Part shown: in pieces, positions 40,101 to 47,878 of the stretch | Position numbering within the stretch: the first letter of the stretch is position 1 | How the letters are laid out: each line of letters begins with the position of its first letter | Source: Caenorhabditis elegans | Lineage: Eukaryota > Nematoda > Chromadorea > Rhabditida > Rhabditidae | NCBI RefSeq assembly: GCF_000002985.6 | Contig: NC_003283.11 | Coordinates: forward strand, 16,741,501 to 16,805,500 | Length of the DNA: 64,000 nucleotides | Direction of reading: 5' to 3' | Made by a program: the position numbers and the translations under genes | The notes under the pieces: model-generated | Seen by the model: only the letters and a program-made list of their open reading frames with translations | What the model was told of the DNA's origin: nothing | The model's database searches: none

Positions 40101-43100
40101 GTTTTTGGAATAACACGAACGTTTTCCATGTTTTTTGTTGGAAATTATCATAATACATACATACATTTGACGAACCTAATTGACTCTCATTGTTGTTGTT
40201 TTCCCTTTTCCCAAGGTGACATCATCACTGACAGTGGCAGAGAGACATTTAAAGCCACATTTTGTTTCAGAACCACTTTTTCGTGTGTGTGTCGTTTTTG
40301 ACATAACCATGCAAAAAAAATTGGTGGCCGAACTTTCTAACTCCGCGGTCATGGCATTGTTCCGTTGATTTCTCTTAATGGTTTATATCATCCAAATATA
40401 TGTATCTTATCAATTTTCGTCATCCGTCACCGCATTCTAGAGATTCTGTGACTCTGCTGCAGAAAATATCTCGTCATCGGAATATGTGACCTACGTTGCG
40501 GGGTTTTTGCGCCGCCTCAAAAACTGTGCCTCTGCATTTTTTAGTTGGCGCAGTAGAAGCCTAATGCGCAGGTTGCCTATTGCGTGGCCTATTACTATCT
40601 GTCCACGTGACAAAGAAGTAAGCTTTGTGTTCATCTCGGCATTAGGCCCCTACTTCTTGCTCAACTTTCGTCTGAGAAATGAAAATTTTGATCAGAGTTT
40701 GGGCTAGGCTTGATTTAGGCCGCGAACAAGTTTGGTCCAACTCCTGCCAATTTTCCACCCAAACTTCTGTCGGAAGTTCGGAAAAATCTTGGTAGCGATC
40801 TACAAGCTTCACCAACTCCTAAACATTTTTTTTTTGCTAACATGGGGCACCACATGCCGAGAAATAATAACCCTGAGTTCACTACAATAGATTGACCGAT
40901 GTAGTCGTCTGATAATGAGTACATCCCGACTACACGGGTCCTCATCATCATGGGTACAGTCGCCCCCCCCCCCCCCCTCGTCCGTACGCCCCGTCGTAGT
41001 GAAAGGATGAGATTGTTGCGCAATTTGCATAGATTGAAATCTCGTTCCCACATTTTGCCGCGCCCATATGCATACTTTTTTGATTTCTCTTATATATATG
41101 TTTGACTTTTCACTATCAAACTACTTTTGCCAGCGCCTGATCCTGAACTTTTCCTAGTAGTATTATGTATTCTACTACAGTAACCTTTAGTTTTTGGAAA
41201 AATGCCAAGTCTCAATCTTTGAAGGACATAACACATACACCTCCCCCGACTTACAAACAAAAACACCTACGCACAAATACATAGGAGGACACTTTAAAAT
41301 TGTTCAATTAGGTGGTTTTGGATAGGGTTTGAGGAGAATTGAAAAAAAAATCGGACAGTTATTTTCTATTGAAAGCGTTCTGATTTTTGTTGGTCACATT
41401 AAACAACATTAGATGTTTGATTTTGATTTGAAATTAGGTCTCTCGGATTACTGTATCAGCCACATGACTAAGTATATCAGCTAATTCTGGAATTCCCCCT
41501 CCATCTGATTCGATTATATTATGAAGCATAAGAAAAAAACGGCGGAAAAGTTGTTTTTTTGCGGAAACACGTACTGCTTCTTATTATATTTTCACCTGCG
41601 CAAGCGCCTAAGTGATGAGATTGGAACGGACGATTTTCGCCCCTTCCGATTTGAATAAGATGCTAGATTCTAGATGCTTCTCCTGGCAAAGCCGAAAAAT
41701 GTTCTCCTTAAAGGACCACTTGAAATTGTAGTTTTCCACTGGCTTCTTGCAGGTTTCTCCTAATTCATTTCCAGTTACCATATTTTCCAACTTTTACCTT
41801 TTTGAGAAAAACAATAACAAAAAGAGAAGCAGCAGTTGTCGATTTATCGAGTGGTGGTGGTAACTTTTAAAAGTTAGTCCTACTTTTCTCCTACCAGCCG
41901 GGGGCCCCCTAGCAACTTGATGAGGTATTCCGGTCTCTTCCTGTCTCCTCACCTTCGTCTTTTTTTCATGGCTAATGATTTTATCTTGCATTTATATATG
42001 TAGTGAAAACATGTATTCCATTTTCAACCGAAAAAAATGGGCTATAAAATCGTCGTTCACTTCCGGGAATCGTCGTGTTTGTTTTTTTTTCTCCGGCTAC
42101 CGACGGCAACTTTGAAAAATTCGACATTTTTTGAAGAGGCAATTTTCATTATGTTGATGCAAATGTGCTCCACTGATCCAGAGAGCATTTCGAATTTCTC
42201 TTGCGATCGGGTGTCGGTTTGCGATGTACATGAGAATTAAGATTGCAAATTTCTCGATTTTTTCTATGCTCTTGCAACTTCTTACAGCCCCCCCCCCCCC
42301 CTCCCCTGGGCTACCTCCTACAAGGGTACTGTACCTCTTCCAGGAACCCATTTTCAGTGTTCTTCTCCTTTGATTTATTCGTTGTTCATTCACTCATTAT
42401 CTAATTGTTTTTCCTCCCCTCTCCTCGTCGTTGTTTCTTCTTGTTTCCTTTTCTACTTCCTTTCTCCCCACTACTGACCCCTCTGATGATGCTTAACTTT
42501 TCTCCCATCCATTTTCCCAGTGTTACTTTGTTTTCACAATTTGTTTTGTTTTCTCGTTCGCATACACACAATCATTTAGTCAAAAGAGGGTTTCTAGTTC
42601 TTGTCCCCTATTTGGCGTATTTTTGTGTGTGTGTGCTATTTGGAGAAGACGTCGTCGGGTTTTCCCTAAAACAAATGCACTCTTGTGTTCCTGATGACCC
42701 CTCTTTTGAGATGAAATCATCAAAAATAGTGATTTCTCTAGACTGGTTAGATTAAGAGTGCGATTTGTTTCGCCAACTAGTACATATTTTAATTTTAGGA
42801 AATATTTTCATTTTTAAGTCCAACTTTTGAACCTTAAAATCAACCCAATTTTGGGTTGAGTTCATTTTTTTTCGAAACATTGAATTTTTCTGGAAATTGA
42901 AATTTGCCAGGAAATTCTGAATGTCACACACTACTTTTGAAATATTTGGTCACTACTTTCCTGTCCCCGGCGGCTATATTTGTATTTTGTGTTAGGTACT
43001 GTTAGATCAGACGATCAACTAGATTACAGTGCAAAACACTGCATTTTTTGTTGTTTTGACTAACTGAATAGTTGAAGTGCAAAAAGTTTGAAGAACGAAT

Positions 43101-46100
43101 GTGTGGGGGCGGGGAGACTTTTTGTAGATTGAAATCCTCAAATTTGTTCAGATACTTCTTATTTTTATTTCATTTCCTAACTTTTTTTCCTCTCGAGCTC
43201 TATATCTTCCTCTCTTATACTTTTAGTAAACCTGGTTTCTTGTTCAGAATATCACAATGATCTTAAACATTCTGCGGTTACCTCACGCGGATGAGCCGAC
43301 CACATCTCAGTCCGTACAAGACTACCCGCTCGTCCACTTCTCGCCGCGACGCCATCAAAAATTCCGAACGATCATCAGCGTCGGTGACTCTGACGTCATC
43401 AAAGACTCGAGCCTCACCGACGAGGAGCTCTACAACATCATTCATGCGTCACCGATCGCACGAAAGTCGTCGACAGTGTCGTCCACCGACTCCGGGTATC
43501 TCGGCTCGTCGGGCGCCTCGTCGTCGTGTGTGCGAAGCCGGGAAGGATCGACGGTGAGCTCGACGATTACGGTGGAACGGACACGGCGTGGTGGATCCAC
43601 TGCGTCTTCGGAACCGGATTCCGTTGCTGATTCGGAAGGAGCTGGAAGTTATTCGAGCTTCTCATCGATAGCTTCGACAGCGTCAAGGATGCTCGGCAGA
43701 GCAGCAGATTGCCTTGTATTAATGACAAAGAGGAATGGATGGAGTGGAGACGGTAAAACATATTTCCATTTTTTTAATGTTCAAACAAGTGGCAGATCGA
43801 TTAGTTTTCAGAGTTGTTCAGAGATTCTCGAAATAAAATTTGCAAACACAGTTCAATTATCTAATCCTGTTTTACAATTTTCAGCCGGTTCACCATCTGA
43901 CGAGAAGGGATCCTCCCTGGATGCTCAGTCATGGACGACGGCGATTCAGTCCGCACTGATGCCAGTAACACCGCAAAGTTCGGTGGTTGGCGGAAAACGA
44001 ATTGATAAGCTGAAAGTGCCGACAGAAGGTAAGACTAGGCCACCATACTAGCACATGGTGCCAGGCTTTGGCCCATTATGGTTTTATCTATAAAAAATGC
44101 GGGAATTTTGCGCCCAAAAAAATGTGACGTCAACACGCTCTTAACCATGCGAAATTAGTTGAGAACTCAGCGTCTCTTCTCCCGAGTTTTTGTAGATCTA
44201 CGTAGATCAAGCCAAAACGAGGCACTCTGACACCACGTGTACTAGAGTTTCAGCGAGAAAGTTGTGAGCCGCCACTGCGACGCAACAGTGTGCGGAGCGG
44301 CGGCCGAGCTTCACAGCCTCTCGCTGAAACTCTTCCATCATAAGATATAAATTGATAGCATTTAACTTTAGTCTCGCGACCTATAGTCTGACAATTATTT
44401 TTTATTTCTTTTTTTTTTCTGATCTTCACGTTTCTCGCCCTTTCGTCACACACAGGTCATCCTGTACTTTATCAATTTTTCGATTTGTCTCGGACCAAGA
44501 CTATATAGAGATCGCATTACACATCAATCGTTGACTTTTTACGTATGCCGTCGTTAAATTGCGACACAATTAGGTGAAGATTGATCGGGGGAGACGGATT
44601 CTGAAATCAACATGTTTTCCTGTTTTTTGAACACGCGCCACTGCTGCCGGAAGAAAATTTGGCGAATTTTAGTTGCAGTAGAACTGTTTTTTAACAAATA
44701 AATAATGGGATTTGCACAATTTTTTTTGGCGAATTCGATGATGACGTACAACTATCTTGTTTTTTTTCAGGAGAAACTGGGCACCTTGGCGCGAAAATCC
44801 AAACGGAACACGAATTCTCACAACTTTATCAAATATTCGCTGAAGAAGTCCTCGGATCCGGACAGTTTGGTACTGTTTACGGAGGAATCCACCGACGAAA
44901 TGGTCAACACGTCGCCGTGAAGCTCATCGATAAGCTGAAATTCCCGCCGAACAAGGAGGATCTGTTGCGGGCTGAAGTGCAGATCTTGGAGAAGGTCGAC
45001 CATCCTGGGGTGGTTCACTTCATGCAGATGCTTGAGACGACTGATCGGATCTTTGTTGTGATGGAGAAGCTGAAGGGTGACATGTTGGAGATGATCTTGT
45101 CCAGTGAGAAAGGAAGGCTTTCGGAACGGACTACGCAGTTCCTGGTGGCTCAGATCCTTGAAGCTCTCCGTTACCTTCATCATTTGAATATTGTGCATTG
45201 TGACTTGAAACCGGAGAATATCCTTCTCAACTCGAACTCGGACTTCCCACAAGTCAAGCTTTGCGATTTCGGATTCGCTCGAATCATTGGAGAGAAGAGC
45301 TTCAGGCGGAGTGTCGTCGGAACGCCTGCCTACCTGGCGCCTGAAGTTCTACGGAACAAGGGATTCAATCGATCGCTCGACATGTGGAGTGTCGGTGTGA
45401 TTGTCTACGTCTCACTGTCGGGAACGTTCCCGTTCAACGAGGACGAGGATATCAACGATCAGATTCAGAACGCCGAATTCATGTACCCGCCGACACCGTG
45501 GAAGGAGATCTCTGAGAATGGTAGGGCGAATACTTTTGTTAGAAAAGAATCTGTGAGATTTATTGAATTCTTTTGCAGCTATCGAATTCATCAACGGACT
45601 GCTCCAAGTTAAGATGAGCAAGCGGTATACGGTGACGAAAGCGCAGTCGCAGATCTGGATGCAGGTAGGCATATGGAGACCTTTTTTGGGTCTCGCAGCG
45701 AAAATTTTTTCGAGCTGAAAAAGTTAAAAAAAGAAAATTAAAGATTTTTTCTGTGAATTGAAAGCTGAACTTTTTTTTACTTTCTACTGTAAAAATTGTG
45801 AAAAAAAATTCTAAAATATTTTTTTAACGAAAATTTAAAATTTTCAAAATTTGGGGAAAAAACACAAAAATCAGGAAAAAATACGAAAATCTCTTTTTTT
45901 TTAATTTGAAAAAATCCGAAACATCGGCTTTAAAAAATTTCGAATTTAGAAAAAATGTTTGAAATTTTTTTTTAATAGCAAAAAAAAGTTTTACCTGCAA
46001 AAAATCGGGAAAAAAATCCGAAAAACTTAGAAAAAAATTGTATTTTTTTAATTTGCAATCATTTTAAAATCATATGAAATTTAGAAAAATCCAAAAAAAG

Positions 46101-46473
46101 TAAAGAAAAATTGCAAAAAAAAATAATTTTAATCCAAAAATCCGAAAAAAAATTTACTTACAGAAAAATCGGTTTAAACATTTTTTTAAGGATAAATAAA
46201 AATTGTTTTAAGCGCAAAAATCCTTTGAAAAAAAATAATACAAATTGCAAAAAATGCATTTTTTTTTTGTTGGTTTTTCAATAAAAAATAATTTCGAAAA
46301 TTAATTTTTTTACGAAAAAATTGAAAAACTTTTTTTTTCAGAACTACACCCTATGGTCGGATCTACGAGTACTGGAAAAAGCTGTCGGTCAACGATTCGT
46401 AACTCATGAAAGTGATGATGTGAGGTGGCAGGCTTACGAAAAAGAGCACAATGTGACTCCGGTCTACGTATAA
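6122..46473 (+). CDS. dkf-2: protein kinase D (DKF-2), long isoform and gene span
   Basis: My exon model is 6122-6160, 6248-6437, 6995-7058, 15244-15551, 16483-16670, 17607-17745, 23695-23960, 24630-24755, 24859-24945, 25098-25200, 26266-26370, 26506-26580, 26899-26990, 27303-27509, 28131-28311, 43885-44028, 44771-45520, 45579-45664 and 46342-46473. Phases agree throughout; about 1,093 residues. The first 39-base exon is the least certain; without it translation could start at 6248. Domains in order: Ser-rich N-terminus; PKD ubiquitin-like dimerisation domain (about 215-305); C1a ([19 protein letters not shown], about 320-370); C1b ([19 protein letters not shown], about 470-520), both diacylglycerol-binding; PH domain (about 645-770); CaMK-type kinase with [32 protein letters not shown] and activation-loop [16 protein letters not shown], whose two serines are the usual PKC phosphorylation sites. 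It transmits diacylglycerol/PKC signals, with published roles in innate immunity and learning. The C-terminus is PVYV. AATGAA at 46918-46923 is a candidate poly(A) signal. Confidence 0.92.
7734..7891. mobile_element. partial copy of the CACGTGGTGTCA palindromic MITE
   Basis: The right arm is well kept (GCGTCAGCACGTTCTTAACC, CTTCTCCCGCATTTTTTGTA, GATCAAGCC, ending CACCACGTG). Only the inner part of the left arm (TTTGATCTACAAAAAATGC) is present. Confidence 0.75.
9923..10460. mobile_element. hAT-like non-autonomous transposon with 8 bp target duplication
   Basis: The element 9931-10452 begins CAGGGGTGGGCA and ends TGCCCACGCTTG, imperfect inverted ends of 12 bases (10 match). It is flanked by identical 8-base copies of GTTCCAAA (9923-9930 and 10453-10460). 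The 8 bp duplication and CAGGG-type ends are the hallmarks of hAT elements. The interior is made of TTCTTGAT and TGATTGATT repeats on both sides and has no transposase. Confidence 0.8.
12968..13139. mobile_element. copy of the CACGTGGTGTCA palindromic MITE
   Basis: It opens ACGTGGTGTCAGAGTGTCTC and closes GGCACCACGTT, with GATCTACGTAGATCTAC, TGCGGGAGAAAAGACGCAGA and TTGACGTCACA inside. It is orientated opposite to the 19,033 copy. Confidence 0.75.
14138..14350. repeat. dispersed repeat rich in GCCTGCC/GGCAGGC
   Basis: TACCTGACCTTAAGGCGACC and CCGCCTGCCTCC stand on one side; GCCTGCGTGAGGCC, TTTCAGGCAGGCGTGAGG and AAGCCTGCCTACC close the other. The same words recur in the same order at 19,270-19,535, so this is a true repeat family. 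Confidence 0.65.
17109..17316. mobile_element. short inverted-repeat element in a dkf-2 intron
   Basis: The ends TTGGTACTAGTCTGAAATCA and CCCCGCCACTTTTTT are mirrored exactly by AAAAAAGTGGCGGGG and TGATTTCAGACTAGTACCAA. A second inner pair (TTTAGGCTTAGAAAT with ATTTCCTAAGCCTAAA) closes the hairpin. About 207 bases, non-coding, typical of a MITE. Confidence 0.75.
19033..19218. mobile_element. copy of the CACGTGGTGTCA MITE with 6 bp target duplication
   Basis: It opens CACGTGGTGCCAGGATGTCC and closes TTCTGACACCACGTG. GTAATG stands immediately on both sides, suggesting a 6 bp target duplication. Confidence 0.8.
19270..19535. repeat. second copy of the GCCTGCC/GGCAGGC dispersed repeat
   Basis: CTGACCTTAAGGCGACCTCC, CAATCCGCGCC and AAGGCCGGCGTGAGGC match the 14.1 kb copy in order and spacing, closing with GCGCCTGCCTACC. 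Confidence 0.6.
22758..23091 (+). CDS. dkf-2: alternative first exon of dkf-2 (shorter isoform start)
   Basis: This exon encodes 111 residues starting [20 protein letters not shown]. It is Ser/Thr- and Lys-rich with a predicted charged helix near its end ([17 protein letters not shown]). It ends in phase 1 before GTATAG, and joining to 23,695 gives [19 protein letters not shown], in frame with the C1a domain. The long form enters the same exon with T|CA instead of G|CA, reading VIGSCPQNER. The isoform would be about 895 residues, keeping both C1 domains, PH and kinase but lacking the ubiquitin-like dimerisation domain. Two isoforms from separate promoters (intestinal DKF-2A, neuronal DKF-2B) are described in the literature as I recall; this exon is a good candidate for the second. 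Confidence 0.8.
23236..23284. repeat. small hairpin repeat
   Basis: ATTGTGTAGATTTAC is followed after a short loop by GTAAATCTACACAAT. A related, less perfect hairpin lies at 33,420-33,475. Confidence 0.6.
23427..23604. mobile_element. copy of the CACGTGGTGTCA palindromic MITE
   Basis: It opens CACGTGGTGTCAGGCTGTCT and closes TTCTGACTCCACGTG, in the intron just upstream of the C1a exon. Confidence 0.75.
23983..24156. mobile_element. copy of the CACGTGGTGTCA palindromic MITE
   Basis: It opens CACGTGATGTCAGGCTGTCT 22 bases after the C1a exon donor and closes TTTGACACCACGTG. Near-identical flanks (GAGCGA and GAGTGA) fit a mutated 6 bp target duplication. Confidence 0.75.
24171..24585. mobile_element. 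palindromic MITE interrupted by a second MITE
   Basis: The outer element runs from GGTGTCAGAGTGCGCC (24,171) to TTCTGACACCACGTG (24,585). It is split at the TA of its GATCTACGTAGATC core by the element at 24,203-24,433. It sits only 15 bases after the previous copy. Confidence 0.8.
24203..24433. mobile_element. TA-flanked palindromic MITE nested inside another MITE
   Basis: The ends CACTCAAAATAAGAAAACTG, CGTGGCGTGTACTGCAGAAA and ACCTCATATTTG are matched by exact inverted copies, ending CAGTTTTCTTATTTTGAGTG. TA stands on both sides, as with Tc1/mariner-type insertions. 231 bases, non-coding. A longer copy is at 31,741-32,096. Confidence 0.85.
25844..26159. mobile_element. palindromic MITE-like element, second copy
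   Basis: TTTTATTACGGGAACACAAA opens and TTTGTTCCCGTAATAAAA closes. Arms share ACTACAGTAAT, AAAGACTACTGTAGC, TCGATTTACGGGCTCGAT and their complements. Same family as 2,731-3,055, in the intron between the two halves of C1b. Confidence 0.8.
26461..26484 (+). repeat. (CT)n microsatellite just before a 3' splice site
   Basis: Mostly CT dinucleotides with one CACT interruption, about 20-45 bases upstream of the 26,506 exon. Confidence 0.7.
30603..30755. mobile_element. truncated copy of the CACGTGGTGTCA MITE
   Basis: It starts inside the left arm (TCATTGCGGCTTGATCTAC) and ends with TTTTGACACCACGTG. The outer left end is missing. Confidence 0.7.
31741..32096. mobile_element. longer copy of the TA-flanked palindromic MITE
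   Basis: It opens CACTCAAAATAAAAACAACT and closes TTTTTTATTTTGAGTG with TA on both sides. It is a nearly complete palindrome: the GTTCCGCGCGCCGCT and GAGTTAAAC words occur on both arms. The 24,203 copy has lost part of one arm. Confidence 0.85.
33972..34060. repeat. fragment of the GCCTGCC/GGCAGGC dispersed repeat
   Basis: TGGAAGGCAGGCGCCGTTTC, ATGCCTGACACCTGCCTCC and ACCAGCCTCTCGC match the word set of the 405, 14,138 and 19,270 copies. Confidence 0.45.
43257..43752 (+). CDS. dkf-2: internal alternative first exon of dkf-2, predicted kinase-only isoform
   Basis: An ATG at 43,257 lies 9 bases after a strong acceptor (GGTTTCTTGTTCAG, AG at 43,246-43,247), as expected for an SL trans-spliced start. 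The exon encodes 165 residues: an N-terminal part ([39 protein letters not shown]), then a long Ser/Thr-rich stretch ([34 protein letters not shown]), ending WSGD. It finishes in phase 1 before GTAAAA and joins 43,885 in frame ([13 protein letters not shown]). It cannot be an internal exon after 28,311, because that join creates a TAA at once. The product would be about 535 residues: novel N-terminus, last part of the PH domain and the whole kinase, without C1 domains. Codon use and low AT content support coding. Confidence 0.75.
44053..44239. mobile_element. copy of the CACGTGGTGTCA MITE with 6 bp target duplication
   Basis: It opens CACATGGTGCCAGGC and closes TCTGACACCACGTG. TACTAG stands on both sides. 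It lies 24 bases after the donor of the exon ending at 44,028. Confidence 0.8.
44258..44332. repeat. inverted repeat next to the MITE
   Basis: GAGTTTCAGCGAGAAAG, GTGAGCCGCC and later CGGCGGCC, CCTCTCGCTGAAACTC form a GC-rich hairpin directly after the MITE at 44,053-44,239. It could be a small element of its own. Confidence 0.55.
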
Positions 46474-47550
46474 TATCCAGCAGCAGGACCCCCAGAGAAA
46501 CTTTTCATATTTTTTGCATCTTCTTGTCACATATCCATTTAAATTTTATTTCGTTTTTTCTTGTTTCATAATTTTTTTTCCAAATTTTCTCACTCACATT
46601 CCCTGTGTTCCCACACCCATTTCTTAAAACATTCCTAGTCGAAAAATCCTCCTAATTTTTACGTTTTTCCCCGTTTTTCACCAAAAAATCGGAATCCAAC
46701 CCCCACCCAGCGCACACAAAATTTGCCATATGATCCTCGAAAATTTCCCGATTTTTTTCCAAATTTGTCCAATTTTTACCAAAATTTGTTCTTTTCTATT
46801 CACTTTTCACCGCAAAAAATGTTTGAAATTTCATCAGATTTTCTTGTCTAATGATACGCCCGAAGATTTATTTATATATGTGTATGTTTTGATTGAATTA
46901 TTACTTTTTCTTTATTGAATGAATTGGTGTAACTGAAAATATATTTTATATTTTTTTGCAAACAAACAATGACAATTTGATCGAAACAAATGAGGAAACA
47001 AATTTTTTTATTTTTTCTTCCAAAATTGTTCCATCAGAAAAGCTAGATTTTCCAATAATTTAGACACAAGTTGTTAGGGCTAGATTGTTTTGTTCTGGAA
47101 GTTCAAATTTCTGAGAAAAATCATTTTCCAAGTTTCAACTATAGAAATCGCACCTAAAAAATTGTTTTTGAATTATTGGAAAATCTAGCTGTCCTGTTGA
47201 AGCAAATTTGCATTTTTTGGAAAATACTTAAGACAAACATTTATTTCAGCTAGATTGTTTTGTTCTGGAAGTTCAAATTTCTGAGAAAAATCATTTTCCA
47301 AGTTTCAACTATAGAAATCGCACCTAAAAAATTGTTTTTGAATTATTGGAAAATCTAGCTGTCCTGTTGAAGCAAATTTGCATTTTTTGGAAAATACTTA
47401 AGACAAACATTTATTTCAGCTAGATTGTTTTGTTCTGGAAGTTCAAATTTTCGAATTAGAAATCGAACCTAAAAAATTGTTTTTGAAATATTGGAAAATC
47501 TCGCTGTTAGAACGCCAGATTAAACTAAAAAGTTAGAACGCCAGATTAAA
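46474..47550. other. dkf-2 3' region and AT-rich intergenic sequence
   Basis: The dkf-2 3' UTR probably ends after AATGAA at 46,918-46,923. Beyond that lies the 170 bp tandem repeat (47,081-47,510) and two copies of GTTAGAACGCCAGATTAAA (47,506-47,524 and 47,532-47,550). No large gene. Confidence 0.5.
47081..47510 (+). repeat. 170 bp tandem repeat, about 2.5 copies
   Basis: Unit 47,081-47,250 (starting TAGATTGTTTTGTTCTGGAA, ending TTATTTCAGC) is repeated base for base at 47,251-47,420, as far as I can read. A third, shortened and diverged copy starts at 47,421. The identity of the first two suggests a recent duplication or ongoing homogenisation. Confidence 0.9.
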
Positions 47551-47640
47551 TTATGCAGCAACCACCATGAAGTCGCTGCCGATGAGCTTTTGTGCGCGCT
47601 TGGGTGCCGATTTGAAATCAATTAGCTGAGAGGAAACCAT
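47551..47640 (-). CDS. possible small ORF of 29 residues
   Basis: The - strand reads ATG at 47,640 to TAA at 47,551, encoding MVSSQLIDFKSAPKRAQKLI then GSDFMVVAA. An acceptor-like AAATTTCAG (AG at 47,669-47,668) lies 27 bases upstream of the ATG, with GAAAA before the start. This is the arrangement of trans-spliced worm genes. Base composition is clearly richer in G+C than the flanks. It is head to head with immt-2, 238 bases between starts. I recognise no homologue. It could be a micropeptide, the first exon of a gene or a decayed gene fragment. Confidence 0.35.
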   Translation of the reverse strand: MVSSQLIDFKSAPKRAQKLIGSDFMVVAA

Positions 47641-47878
47641 TTTTCCAATGAAGACTCTTCTGCTTCGCTGAAATTTGCCAAAAAATGTCAAAAAATCTAT
47701 CGAGTTCACAATCCAGGACTACGGTAGACTTTGAAATCTGCATTCTGACGTGACCGTGTACACGAAAGTACGTGACACGTCAAACAGATTTAAAAATCTT
47801 TTTTATATAATTTTTCCAATTTTTCAATCATTTCGAGCGGTTTTGAGTGTTATTCTTCAGATTTTTAATTCAAAAGTC

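Larger units (their letters stand above)
28312..43256 (+). other. 15.6 kb dkf-2 intron (first 14.9 kb), no nested gene recognised
   Basis: This intron splits the PH domain: 28,311 ends after VYFI and 43,885 resumes with [10 protein letters not shown]. Open frames inside (for example 30,909-31,214 and 38,663-38,905) lack splice context and recognisable domains. It contains MITEs at 30,603-30,755 and 31,741-32,096, GCCTGCC-type repeats at about 33,972-34,060 and 38,858-38,950, a (GT)n run near 37,893-37,909 and poly-C runs near 40,966-40,978 and 42,290-42,302. The last kilobases are presumably the promoter of the exon at 43,257. Confidence 0.5.
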
